In this document: positions 56,845 through 64,000 of the stretch, in pieces
Layout: each line of letters begins with the position of its first letter
Position numbering within the stretch: the first letter of the stretch is position 1
Origin: Zeimonas sp003577305
GTDB taxonomy: Bacteria; Pseudomonadota; Gammaproteobacteria; Burkholderiales; Burkholderiaceae_E
Direction of reading: 5' to 3'
Assembly: GCA_030263385.1 (NCBI GenBank)
Contig: SZOX01000003.1
Coordinates: 434,001-498,000 of the forward strand
DNA: 64,000 bases
The notes under the pieces: model-generated
Database searches by the model: none
What the model saw: the letters and a program-made list of their open reading frames with translations, nothing else
What the model was told of the DNA's origin: nothing
Program-made: the position numbers and the translations under genes

Positions 56845-57342
56845 TCAGCCGTGCGAGGTCGACGGCGTGGGTGTCCGGACTTTCGGCCGGGACGGGTGAT
56901 AGGTGCCCGGAGCCGTCCGGAAGGGAATCGCGAGCCGGTTCCATCCGTTGATCGCGACGACCGCGAGCGACAGGTCGACCAGTTCCTTCTCGGTGAACTG
57001 CTGCCGCGCGTGCCGGTAATCGTCGTCGGATACCCCGCCGTCGGAGATCCGCGTCAGCGCCTCGGCCCATGCGAGCGCGGCGCGTTCGCGCTCGCTGTAG
57101 AACGGCGTCTCGCGCCAGGCGGCCAGCGCGTAGAGCCGCTGCTCCGTTTCGCCCGCGGCGCGCGCATCCTTGGTGTGCATGTCGATGCAATAGGCGCAGC
57201 CGTTGAGCTGCGAGGCGCGCGTGCGTACCAGTTCCAGCAGGCCGGCGTCGAGCCCGCTGCCCCTGACGTAGGCCTCGAGCGCGGCCAGGGTCGCGACACC
57301 CTCCGGCGAAGCCTTGCGATAGTCGATGGTCGGTCGTTGCAT
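56845..57342 (-). CDS. AhpD-like carboxymuconolactone decarboxylase family protein
   Basis: 165 residues with the AhpD redox signature LNGCAYCIDMHTKDARAAGETEQRLYALAAWRE, a CxxC followed by a His, then FYSERERAALAWAEALT and LSLAVVAINGWNRLAIPFR. Such proteins reduce peroxides or disulfides, often via lipoyl partners. The ATG at 57342 has GGAGG 6 bases upstream. It is first in the leftward operon with the ABC transporter and divergent from the PAS-kinase gene. Its link to transport is unclear. Confidence 0.9.
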   Translation of the reverse strand: MQRPTIDYRKASPEGVATLAALEAYVRGSGLDAGLLELVRTRASQLNGCAYCIDMHTKDARAAGETEQRLYALAAWRETPFYSERERAALAWAEALTRISDGGVSDDDYRHARQQFTEKELVDLSLAVVAINGWNRLAIPFRTAPGTYHPSRPKVRTPTPSTSHG

Positions 57343-57505
57343 GGCACCTCCCTGGCGTGCCTTCGATTTGACGCCGCCACGCGTCTCGTGGTTATCGGAG
57401 AAGTTCGATGGTTGCTGTAGGACAATCGTGACGCCGGTGCCGTCTCCGGAGCGGCCCCGGCGGGGCGAACCAGCGGGCCGCCAATTCCGGCCGGAGGCGT
57501 CCGCA

Positions 57506-58567
57506 ATGCGGCAGGCCGACGCGACCACGATCGAAATGCGCGATCTCTACGAGAACGCGCCCTGCGGGTACCACAGCGTGCGCCCGGACGACACGGTCGC
57601 GCGAATGAACCGTACCGAGCTCGACTGGCTCGGTTATTCGCGCAGCGAGGTCGTCGGCAAGCGCCGCTACGCGCAGGCCGTCTCGGGCCGCTCCCGCAAC
57701 GAGTACCTGCGCGCGTTCGAGCGCCTGCATGCCGGGGGCGAGGGCATCGAGATCGAGACCGAGCTGCAGCGCAAGGACGGATCGACCTTCGACGCGCTGT
57801 TGCGGGTCTCGGCCCTGCGTGACGGCGACGGCAGGCTCTCGGGCACGCGCGCGTCGGTGGTCGACATCACCGCGCGCAAGCGCGCGGAGAACGAGGCGCA
57901 CCTCTATGCCGCGCGCCTGCGCGCGATCTCGCAGCACGTGGTGGAAATCCAGGAGATCGAGCGACGCCGGCTCTCGGCGGAGCTGCACGACCGGATCGGT
58001 CAGGACCTGGCCACGATCAACCTGAACCTGCACATCATCAGGGACCAGCTGCAGCCGCCGCAACTCGACCGTGTGGCCTCGCGGCTCGACGATTCGATCG
58101 GCCTGGTCGAGAACACGGTCGAGACGATGCGCGACGTTGCCAGTGCGCTGCGCCCGCTGATGCTCGACGACTACGGCCTCGCGGTCACGCTGCGCGCGCA
58201 CGCCGAGCAGTTCTTTGGCCGCACCGGCATCCGCACCGTCGTGCAGGCGCGCGACCCGGTGCTCAGGATGAGCCAGGCGGTCGAGGTGACCCTGTTCAGG
58301 ATCGCCCAGGAGGCGCTCACCAACGTGCTCAAGCACTCGCACGCCGATGCGGTGCGCATCTCGCTGGAAGTCGGCCGCGACGAGGTGTGCCTGACGATCG
58401 CCGACAACGGTTGCGGCTTCGACGCCCGTGCGCTGCGCGGGCATCCGCGCGAGGGCCTGGGGCTGCTGATCATGGAGGAGCGCCTGCGCGCGATCGGCGG
58501 CGCGCTGCGCATCGACTCGCGGCGCGGCGCGGGCACGCGCCTGGTCGCGACGGTCGGGAGGCAGTGA
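57506..58567 (+). CDS. PAS-domain sensor histidine kinase, NarX/LiaS (HisKA_3) type
   Basis: 353 residues, no membrane helix, so cytoplasmic. A PAS domain (about 8-125) has YENAPCGYHSVRPDDTVARMNRTELDWLGYSRSEVVG. The HisKA_3 phosphoacceptor box is EIERRRLSAELHDRIGQDLATI with His161, and the ATPase domain has FRIAQEALTNVLKHSHA, ADNGCGFD and GLGLLIMEERLRAIGG. The ATG at 57506 has GGAGG 8 bases upstream. It is coupled to the response regulator by a TGATG overlap. Divergence from the AhpD-ABC operon suggests it may control that operon. Confidence 0.93.
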   Translation: MRQADATTIEMRDLYENAPCGYHSVRPDDTVARMNRTELDWLGYSRSEVVGKRRYAQAVSGRSRNEYLRAFERLHAGGEGIEIETELQRKDGSTFDALLRVSALRDGDGRLSGTRASVVDITARKRAENEAHLYAARLRAISQHVVEIQEIERRRLSAELHDRIGQDLATINLNLHIIRDQLQPPQLDRVASRLDDSIGLVENTVETMRDVASALRPLMLDDYGLAVTLRAHAEQFFGRTGIRTVVQARDPVLRMSQAVEVTLFRIAQEALTNVLKHSHADAVRISLEVGRDEVCLTIADNGCGFDARALRGHPREGLGLLIMEERLRAIGGALRIDSRRGAGTRLVATVGRQ

Positions 58568-59208
58568 TGGACATCAGGGTATTGCTCGCCGACGATCATT
58601 CGGTGCTGCGCGACGGCCTCGAGGCGATGCTGCACACGCAGCCGGGCATCGCCGTCGTCGGCCATGCGGCCGACGGGCGGGAGGCGGTGCGCAAGGCGCT
58701 GGAACTTGCGCCCGACGTGACGATCATGGACATCGTGATGCCCGAGCTCGACGGCATCGAGGCGACGCACCGGGTTCGCAGCCGGCTCCCGCAGTCGCGG
58801 GTCGTCATCCTTTCCATGTACTCGACCACCGAGCACATCTTCCGCGCGCTGCAGGCGGGCGCGCAGGGCTATCTGCTCAAGGAGTCGGCCGGTGCCGAGG
58901 TGGTGGCCGCGGTGCGCAGCGTTCACGCCGGCCGTCGCTATCTCAGCCAGAAGATCACCGAGACGGTGATCGACGGCTACATCCGCGACCACCACGCGCG
59001 CAGCCCGGTCGACGCGCTGAGCCGCCGCGAGCGCCAGATCCTTCAGGGCGTGGCCGAAGGCAAGAGCACGGCCCAACTCGCGCGCGCGCTATGCCTGTCG
59101 CCCAGGACGGTCGACACCTATCGAAGCCGGCTGATGCAGAAACTCGACATCGACGGCGTCGCCGGCATGGTCCGGTTCGCGATCGAGTGCGGCCTGACGC
59201 CGCGCTGA
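58567..59208 (+). CDS. NarL/LuxR-family response regulator
   Basis: 213 residues. The receiver domain has VLLADDHSVLRDGLEAML and the phosphoacceptor Asp55 in VTIMDIVMPELDGIEA, conserved Lys in GYLLKESAGAE. The C-terminal LuxR-type helix-turn-helix is LSRRERQILQGVAEGKSTAQLARALCLSPRTVDTYRSRLMQKLDI. The ATG is formed from the last base of the kinase stop (TGATG), so the pair is translationally coupled. It is likely the partner of the PAS kinase. Confidence 0.94.
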   Translation: MDIRVLLADDHSVLRDGLEAMLHTQPGIAVVGHAADGREAVRKALELAPDVTIMDIVMPELDGIEATHRVRSRLPQSRVVILSMYSTTEHIFRALQAGAQGYLLKESAGAEVVAAVRSVHAGRRYLSQKITETVIDGYIRDHHARSPVDALSRRERQILQGVAEGKSTAQLARALCLSPRTVDTYRSRLMQKLDIDGVAGMVRFAIECGLTPR

Positions 59209-59329
59209 GCGGCGGCGCACACCGGGCGGGTACCGTCCGGACGGCATCGCGCCGCCGCACGCTGGCCGCTGCGACGACGTGATCGGTTAGCATTGACGCT
59301 TCGGCCTCGTGCGCCCCGAGCTCTCCGAC

Positions 59330-60769
59330 ATGTTCAAGCCTGCCCCGCGCGCCACCAAGATAGTCGCCACGCTGGGCCCCGCAACGCGCGAGCCCGAAGT
59401 CCTCGAGCGGATACTGCGCGCCGGCGTCAACGTCGTGCGCGTGAACTTCTCGCACGGCAGTGCGCAGGAGCACGCAGCGACCGTGCGCCTCGTGCGCGAG
59501 ATCGCGGAGCGGCTCGGCCAGAGCGTCGGCGTGCTGGCCGACCTGCAGGGGCCGAAGATCCGCATCGGCAGGTTCGCCGAGGGCAGGATCACCCTCGCGC
59601 CGGGCGATCGCTTCCGGCTCGACGTCGATCCGGCGCCGGGCGATCGCATGCGCGTCGGGCTCGACTACCCCGAACTGGTCAACGACGTGCGTCCGGGCGA
59701 CATCCTGCTGCTCGACGACGGCCGCCTGATGATGCGGGTGCAGGGCACCACCGTGGCTGCGATCGACTGCGTCGTCGTGCAGGGCGGCGTGCTGTCGGAC
59801 CGCAAGGGGATCAACCGCCAGGGCGGCGGCCTGTCGGCTCCCGCGCTCACCGCGAAGGACATCGAGGACATCCGGACCGCGATCGGCTTCGAGGCCGATT
59901 TCATCGCGGTGTCGTTTCCGAAGAATGCCGCCGACATGTACATGGCGCGCGAGCTGATGCGCGCCGGTGGCGGGCGCGCGCTGATGATCGCCAAGATCGA
60001 GCGCTTCGAGGCGATCGGAAACCTGGAAGAGATCCTGAAGGCTTCCGACGGCATCATGGTGGCGCGCGGCGACCTCGCGGTCGAGGTCGGCGATGCCGCG
60101 GTGCCCGCGCTGCAGAAGCGCATGATCCGGATGGCGCGCGAACTGAACAAGGTCGCGATCACCGCCACGCAGATGATGGAGTCGATGATCGAGTCGCCGG
60201 TGCCCACCCGCGCCGAGGTGTCCGACGTGGCCAACGCGGTGCTCGACGGCACCGATGCGGTGATGCTGTCGGCCGAGACCGCGGCCGGCAAGCACCCGGT
60301 CGAGACGGTCGAATCGATGGCGCGCATCTGCGTGGAGGCCGACCGCTCGCAGGCGCTGTCGCTCGACGCCGCGTTCCTGAACCGCGGCTTCACGCGCATC
60401 GACCAGACGATCGCGATGAGCGCGCTGTTCGTCGCGCACCACATGAAGGTGAAAGCGGTGGTGTCGCTGACGCAATCGGGATCCACCGCGCTGTGGATGT
60501 CGCGGATCGACTCCGGCGTGCCGGTCTACGCGCTCACCCCCGAAGAGGCGAGCCGGCGGCGCATGTGCCTGTACCGCCAGGTGCACCCGATCGTGATGAA
60601 CTACCACACGCACGAGCGCGAGGCAATGCTGCTCGAGTCCGAGCAGCGGCTGCTCGAGGCGGGCATCGTCGAGAAAGGCGACCTGATCGTGCTCACCATC
60701 GGCGAGCCGATCGGCAAGTCGGGCGGCACCAACACCCTGAAGATCGTCCGGGTCGGCGAGCACGGCTGA
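59330..60769 (+). CDS. pyk: Pyruvate kinase
   Basis: It makes pyruvate and ATP from phosphoenolpyruvate. The 479-residue protein opens FKPAPRATKIVATLGPAT and has GVNVVRVNFSHG, ADLQGPKIRIG, the active-site IMVARGDLAVEVG, ATQMMESMIESPVPTRAEVSDVANAVLDGTDAVMLSAETAAGKHP, and the C-terminal allosteric domain with GGTNTLKIVRVGEHG. The ATG at 59330 matches the family start; a GTG at 59309 would add seven residues. It lies 121 bases after the response regulator. Confidence 0.95.
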   Translation: MFKPAPRATKIVATLGPATREPEVLERILRAGVNVVRVNFSHGSAQEHAATVRLVREIAERLGQSVGVLADLQGPKIRIGRFAEGRITLAPGDRFRLDVDPAPGDRMRVGLDYPELVNDVRPGDILLLDDGRLMMRVQGTTVAAIDCVVVQGGVLSDRKGINRQGGGLSAPALTAKDIEDIRTAIGFEADFIAVSFPKNAADMYMARELMRAGGGRALMIAKIERFEAIGNLEEILKASDGIMVARGDLAVEVGDAAVPALQKRMIRMARELNKVAITATQMMESMIESPVPTRAEVSDVANAVLDGTDAVMLSAETAAGKHPVETVESMARICVEADRSQALSLDAAFLNRGFTRIDQTIAMSALFVAHHMKVKAVVSLTQSGSTALWMSRIDSGVPVYALTPEEASRRRMCLYRQVHPIVMNYHTHEREAMLLESEQRLLEAGIVEKGDLIVLTIGEPIGKSGGTNTLKIVRVGEHG

Positions 60770-60924
60770 GGCACGCCGCGGGCGCCCGGCAGGGCGTATT
60801 TCCTGGTTGCGCCGCCGGGGTGGGCGATAATGCCCGGTCACGGAAAGCTCGCCGGGCTTCGCGAAAAGCGGGGGCGCCCGACGCCCTCGCGCGACCCGCC
60901 CCGGTTTCACTTGTGGAGGTCGTC

Positions 60925-61989
60925 ATGCCCCTCGTTTCGATGCGCCAGCTGCTGGACCATGCCGCCGAGAACGGCTACGGGATCCCGGCATTCAACGTCA
61001 ACAACCTCGAGCAGGTGCAGGCGATCATGTCTGCGGCCAGCGAGCTCGATGCGCCGGTGATCATGCAGGCGTCGGCGGGCGCCCGGAAGTACGCGGGCGA
61101 GCAGTTCCTGCGCCGGCTGATCGAGGCGGCGGTGGAGTCGTATCCGAAGGTGCCGGTGGTGATGCACCAGGATCACGGCCAGTCGCCGGCAGTCTGCAAG
61201 GGCGCGATCGACCTGGGTTTCTCGTCGGTGATGATGGACGGCTCGCTGCAGGAAGACGGCAAGACGGTCGCCAGCTACGAGTACAACGTCGACGTGACCC
61301 GCAAGGTGGTCGAGATGGCCCACGCGGTCGGCGTCACTGTCGAGGGCGAACTGGGCGTGCTCGGCTCGCTCGAGACGATGAAGGGCGACAAGGAAGACGG
61401 TCACGGCGCCGAGGGCACGATGACGCGCGAGCAACTGCTCACCGACCCCGGGCAGGCCGCCGATTTCGTGCGCAAGACGCAGGTCGACGCGCTCGCGATC
61501 GCGATCGGCACCAGCCACGGCGCCTACAAGTTCTCGCGCAAGCCCACCGGAGACATCCTCGCGATCTCGCGCATCAGGGAGATCCACGCCCGCATCCCGA
61601 ACACCCACCTGGTGATGCACGGCTCCTCGTCGGTGCCCCAGGAGCTGCTGGCCGAAATCCGCAAGTATGGCGGCGACATGAAGGAAACCTACGGCGTGCC
61701 GGTCGAGGAGATCCAGGAGGCGATCAAGTACGGCGTGCGCAAGATCAACATCGATACCGACATCCGGCTGGCGATGACCGCGGCGATCCGCCGCTTCTTC
61801 GTCGAGAACCCGTCGAAGTTCGATCCGCGCGAATACCTGAAGCCGGCGCGCGAAGGGGCCAGGGCGATCTGCCTGGCGCGCTATCGGCAGTTCGGTTGCG
61901 AAGGGCAGGGCAGCCGCATCCAGCCGATCGGCCTGTCGGTGATGGTCGAGCGCTACCGCAAGGGCGAGCTCGCGCAGGTGGTCACCTGA
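60925..61989 (+). CDS. fba: Fructose-bisphosphate aldolase, class II
   Basis: A zinc-dependent aldolase interconverting fructose 1,6-bisphosphate and triose phosphates. The 354-residue protein opens MPLVSMRQLLDHAAENGYGIPAFNVNNLEQ and has VVMHQDHGQSPAVCK with metal-binding and catalytic residues, VTVEGELGVLGSLE, AIGTSHGAYKF, HLVMHGSSSVPQ and KINIDTDIRLAMTAA. It is the Calvin-cycle-subtype length, but no RuBisCO or phosphoribulokinase is in the window, so glycolysis/gluconeogenesis is the safe reading. GGAGG lies 7 bases upstream of the ATG. A GATAAT at 60826 may be its -10. Confidence 0.95.
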   Translation: MPLVSMRQLLDHAAENGYGIPAFNVNNLEQVQAIMSAASELDAPVIMQASAGARKYAGEQFLRRLIEAAVESYPKVPVVMHQDHGQSPAVCKGAIDLGFSSVMMDGSLQEDGKTVASYEYNVDVTRKVVEMAHAVGVTVEGELGVLGSLETMKGDKEDGHGAEGTMTREQLLTDPGQAADFVRKTQVDALAIAIGTSHGAYKFSRKPTGDILAISRIREIHARIPNTHLVMHGSSSVPQELLAEIRKYGGDMKETYGVPVEEIQEAIKYGVRKINIDTDIRLAMTAAIRRFFVENPSKFDPREYLKPAREGARAICLARYRQFGCEGQGSRIQPIGLSVMVERYRKGELAQVVT

Positions 61990-62036
61990 AGAGCGCGGTC
62001 CGCCCGGGCCGTCGGGCGACCGGTCGAGGGGCCGCC

Positions 62037-62813
62037 ATGCCGAGATTCGCCGCCAATCTCTCCCTGATGTACACCGAGCTGCCGTTCCTGCAGCGCTTCG
62101 AGGCGGCCGCGGCCGACGGCTTTCGCGCGGCCGAGTTCCTGTTCCCGTACGAGTTCGCCGCGGCCGAGGTCGCGGCGGCGCTGCGCGCGAGCGGGCTGCG
62201 GCAGGTGCTCTTCAACGCGCCGCCCGGCGACCTCGACCGCGGCGATCGCGGCACCTGCAGCCTGCCCGGCCGCGAGGCCGAGTTCCGCACGGGCGTCGAG
62301 CGCGCGATCGGCTACGCGGCGGCGCTCGAATGCCCGCGGCTGCACCTGATGGCCGGTGTCGCGGGCGACGAGGCGCGGCGCGCCGGCCAGCGCGCGACCT
62401 ACGTCGCGAACCTGCGCTGGGCGGCCCGACGGCTCGCCCGCGAAGGGATCACCGCGCTGATCGAGCCGATCAACACGCGCGACGTGCCCGGCTACCTGCT
62501 CGAGACGCAGGCCGAGGCGCACGCGATCGTGGCCGAAGTCGGCGAGTCGAACCTGAAGGTCCAGATGGACCTCTATCACTGCCAGATCGTCGAGGGCGAC
62601 GTCGCGACGAAGATCCGCCGCTACCTGGACGGCGTCGGGCACGTGCAGATCGCGGGCGTGCCCGAGCGCCACGAACCCGATACCGGCGAGCTGAACTACC
62701 CGTACCTGTTCGCGCTGATCGACGAACTGGGTTACGAGGGGTGGATCGGCTGCGAATACCGGCCGCGCGGCGCCACGCGCGACGGGCTCGGCTGGATCGG
62801 GCGCTGGCTCTGA
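62037..62813 (+). CDS. Hydroxypyruvate isomerase family protein
   Basis: A 258-residue TIM-barrel protein of the Hyi/OtnI group. MPRFAANLSLMYTELPFLQRFEAAAADGFRAAEFLFPYEF is the standard opening. The metal-binding glutamate is in ALIEPINTRDVPGYLL, further residues in VQMDLYHCQIVEGD and HVQIAGVPERHEPDTGELNY, and the final glutamate in IGCEYRPRG. It interconverts hydroxypyruvate and tartronate semialdehyde or a related 2-oxo-tetronate. It lies 47 bases after fba on the same strand, an unusual neighbour for purC. Confidence 0.9.
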   Translation: MPRFAANLSLMYTELPFLQRFEAAAADGFRAAEFLFPYEFAAAEVAAALRASGLRQVLFNAPPGDLDRGDRGTCSLPGREAEFRTGVERAIGYAAALECPRLHLMAGVAGDEARRAGQRATYVANLRWAARRLAREGITALIEPINTRDVPGYLLETQAEAHAIVAEVGESNLKVQMDLYHCQIVEGDVATKIRRYLDGVGHVQIAGVPERHEPDTGELNYPYLFALIDELGYEGWIGCEYRPRGATRDGLGWIGRWL

Positions 62814-62828
62814 AGCCCCGCGCGGCGA

Positions 62829-62844
62829 CGGCAAGCGCTTGCCG
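62829..62844. other. Perfect 16-base palindrome between the hyi-like gene and purC
   Basis: CGGCAAGCGCTTGCCG is fully self-complementary, 16 bases past the hyi-like stop. There is no T-run after it, so it is not a standard terminator. It could be a protein-binding site; no further evidence. Confidence 0.4.
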
Positions 62845-62895
62845 CCGGGAGGCGGGACCGCGCTTCGGCGGTGCGCGGCAGCGGCCCGGCGATCA

Positions 62896-62915
62896 GGCAA
62901 AATGACGGTTTTGCC
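62896..62915. promoter_or_regulatory. Small hairpin just upstream of purC
   Basis: GGCAAAA and TTTTGCC pair over 7 bases with loop TGACGG, ending 12 bases before the purC start. It could affect purC expression or bind a regulator. The A/T-rich part also resembles a weak -10 region (CAAAAT). Confidence 0.4.
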
Positions 62916-62927
62916 GGGGCATCGCCG

Positions 62928-63824
62928 ATGGCGGCCGTCTATCACTCGAACCTGCACTCGCTGCCGCTGCTGTCGCGCGGCAAGGTGCGCGACAACTACG
63001 CGGTCGGCGACGACCGGCTGCTGATCGTCACGACCGACCGGCTGTCGGCTTTCGACGTGATCATGGCCGATCCGATTCCGGACAAGGGCAGGGTGCTCAA
63101 CCAGATGGCGCTCTTCTGGTTCGAGCGGCTCGCCGACGTGGTGCCGAACCACCTGACCGGCGTCGATCCCGAGTCGGTGATCGCAGCCGACGAGCGCGAA
63201 CAGGTGCGCGGCCGCTCGATGGTGGTCAAGCGGCTGAAGCCGATCCTGGTCGAAGCGGTGGTGCGCGGCTATCTGATCGGCTCGGGCTGGAAAGACTATC
63301 TCGCGAGCGGCGCCGTCTGCGGCATCGCGCTGCCGCCGGGCCTGCGGATGGCCGAGCGGCTGCCCGAACCGATCTTCACGCCGGCGGCGAAGGCCGAACT
63401 CGGCGAGCACGACGAGAACATCGGCTTCGACGAGATGTCGGCGCGCATCGGCGCACCGCTCGCGCAACGGATCCGGGAAATCAGTCTCGAACTCTACCGG
63501 CGCGCCGGCGAATATGCCGCGGACCGCGGCATCATCATTGCCGACACCAAGTTCGAGTTCGGTCTCGACGCGCAGGGCACGCTGCACCTGATGGACGAGG
63601 TGCTCACTGCCGATTCGTCGCGCTTCTGGCCCGCCGACGAATGGCGTCCCGGCGTGTCGCCGCCGTCGTTCGACAAGCAGTTCGTGCGCGACTACCTCGA
63701 GACCGTCCCCGGCTGGAACAAGCGGCCGCCGCCGCCGCCGCTGCCGCGCGAGGTGATCGAGCAGACCGCCGCGAAATATCGCGAGGCGCTGCGCCGGCTC
63801 ACCGGCCAGGAACTCGCGCACTGA
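62928..63824 (+). CDS. purC: Phosphoribosylaminoimidazole-succinocarboxamide synthase (SAICAR synthase)
   Basis: PurC joins aspartate to CAIR in purine synthesis, using ATP. The 298-residue protein has LLSRGKVRDNYAVGDDRLLIVTTDRLSAFDV, VRGYLIGSGWKDY, EKFTPAAKAELGEHDENI-type IFTPAAKAELGEHDENIGF, and GIIIADTKFEFGLDAQGTLHLMDEVLTADSSRFW. The ATG at 62928 gives MAAVYHSNLHSLPLLSRGK. It is followed by purE 52 bases later, the normal betaproteobacterial purC-purE order. Confidence 0.95.
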   Translation: MAAVYHSNLHSLPLLSRGKVRDNYAVGDDRLLIVTTDRLSAFDVIMADPIPDKGRVLNQMALFWFERLADVVPNHLTGVDPESVIAADEREQVRGRSMVVKRLKPILVEAVVRGYLIGSGWKDYLASGAVCGIALPPGLRMAERLPEPIFTPAAKAELGEHDENIGFDEMSARIGAPLAQRIREISLELYRRAGEYAADRGIIIADTKFEFGLDAQGTLHLMDEVLTADSSRFWPADEWRPGVSPPSFDKQFVRDYLETVPGWNKRPPPPPLPREVIEQTAAKYREALRRLTGQELAH

Positions 63825-63876
63825 GCGTGTCGAGCAATCGGCCGCGCCCGAACCGATGGCCGACGGAGGATCCACA

Positions 63877-64000
63877 ATGAGCACCGCGCTGGTGGGCGTA
63901 CTGATGGGATCGAACAGCGACTGGGAAGTGATGCAGCACGCGGTCGCGGTGCTGCGCGAGTTCCAGGTGCCGTTCGAGGCGCGCGTCGTCTCGGCGCACC
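63877..64000 (+). CDS. purE: 5-(carboxyamino)imidazole ribonucleotide mutase, N-terminal part (3' end outside window)
   Basis: The first 41 residues, MSTALVGVLMGSNSDWEVMQHAVAVLREFQVPFEARVVSAH, show the PurE class I phosphate-binding signature MGSNSDW and the conserved E/R-V-V-S-A-H. PurE rearranges N5-CAIR to CAIR in purine synthesis. GGAGGA lies 6 bases upstream of the ATG. The reading frame runs off the window end. Confidence 0.93.
   Translation, partial: MSTALVGVLMGSNSDWEVMQHAVAVLREFQVPFEARVVSAH

Noticed and set aside
60925..61989. The fba-gap-pgk-tkt set as a Calvin-cycle cluster
   Set aside because: No RuBisCO, phosphoribulokinase or CbbR is in the window; the same genes serve central metabolism in heterotrophic relatives.
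62829..62844. Palindrome after the hyi-like gene as a terminator
   Set aside because: The stem is short and no T-run follows on either strand.

Overview
The window reads as a chromosomal segment of a GC-rich betaproteobacterium, most likely Burkholderiales. The evidence is the core gene order: surA-rsmA; miaB ... phoH-ybeY-corC-lnt; glyQ-glyS-gmhB-plsC; groS-groL; and tkt-gap-pgk ... pyk-fba ... purC-purE. Codons strongly prefer G/C at third positions and tail-to-head 4-base ATGA overlaps are common. The genus cannot be fixed from the sequence alone. No rRNA operon, CRISPR array, prophage or complete insertion sequence is visible. Region by region: 1-1336 holds the 3' end of surA and rsmA, with no pdxA between them. 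From 16797 down to 1333 runs a long leftward block: a CAT-anticodon tRNA, a small exported protein, miaB, an outer-membrane TPR/beta-barrel protein (DUF560, Slam/T11SS type), a FecR-domain exported protein with a Gly/Thr-rich repeat linker, phoH, ybeY, corC, lnt, glyQ, glyS, gmhB, plsC, a SprT/YgjP-like metallopeptidase and gloA. The DUF560-FecR pair is an insertion between miaB and phoH and is the most interesting locus here. 16884-19117 is a two-component system of TctD/TctE type; then pyrF, an EamA permease, a transglutaminase-like protein and an OmpA-type lipoprotein. 22657-24800 is groS-groL with a CIRCE operator over a good sigma-70 promoter; a cold-shock gene, a carboxymuconolactone-decarboxylase-like gene, hemN and ubiD follow leftward, and a lytic transglycosylase lies rightward. 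30376-32004 contains two unrelated long palindromic elements, both bounded by CTAG, on either side of an aminotransferase gene. 32007-40130 is a metabolic module: TRAP transporter dctPQM and a class V aminotransferase, divergent from a GntR/FCD regulator and a very large FAD/Fe-S D-2-hydroxyacid dehydrogenase. Two copies of one operator-like sequence sit in the divergent promoter region, one of them over the regulator's start codon. 40231-45557 has maeB, a DUF1631 protein and an orphan barstar-like gene. 45586-47657 has rsmE and a natural SpeD-SpeE fusion. 48060-52521 is tkt-gap-pgk. A leftward sugar-type ABC transporter operon led by an AhpD-like gene, and a rightward NarL-type two-component system, separate it from pyk-fba. 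A hydroxypyruvate-isomerase-like gene, purC and the start of purE close the window. Functional themes: envelope biogenesis (SurA, Lnt, PlsC, GmhB, DUF560 protein), RNA and ribosome maturation (RsmA, RsmE, MiaB, YbeY), lower glycolysis and pentose phosphate metabolism, and organic-acid uptake with 2-hydroxyacid/glyoxylate chemistry. Starts were chosen from family N-termini, Shine-Dalgarno sequences and overlap with the upstream gene; where these disagree the entry says so.
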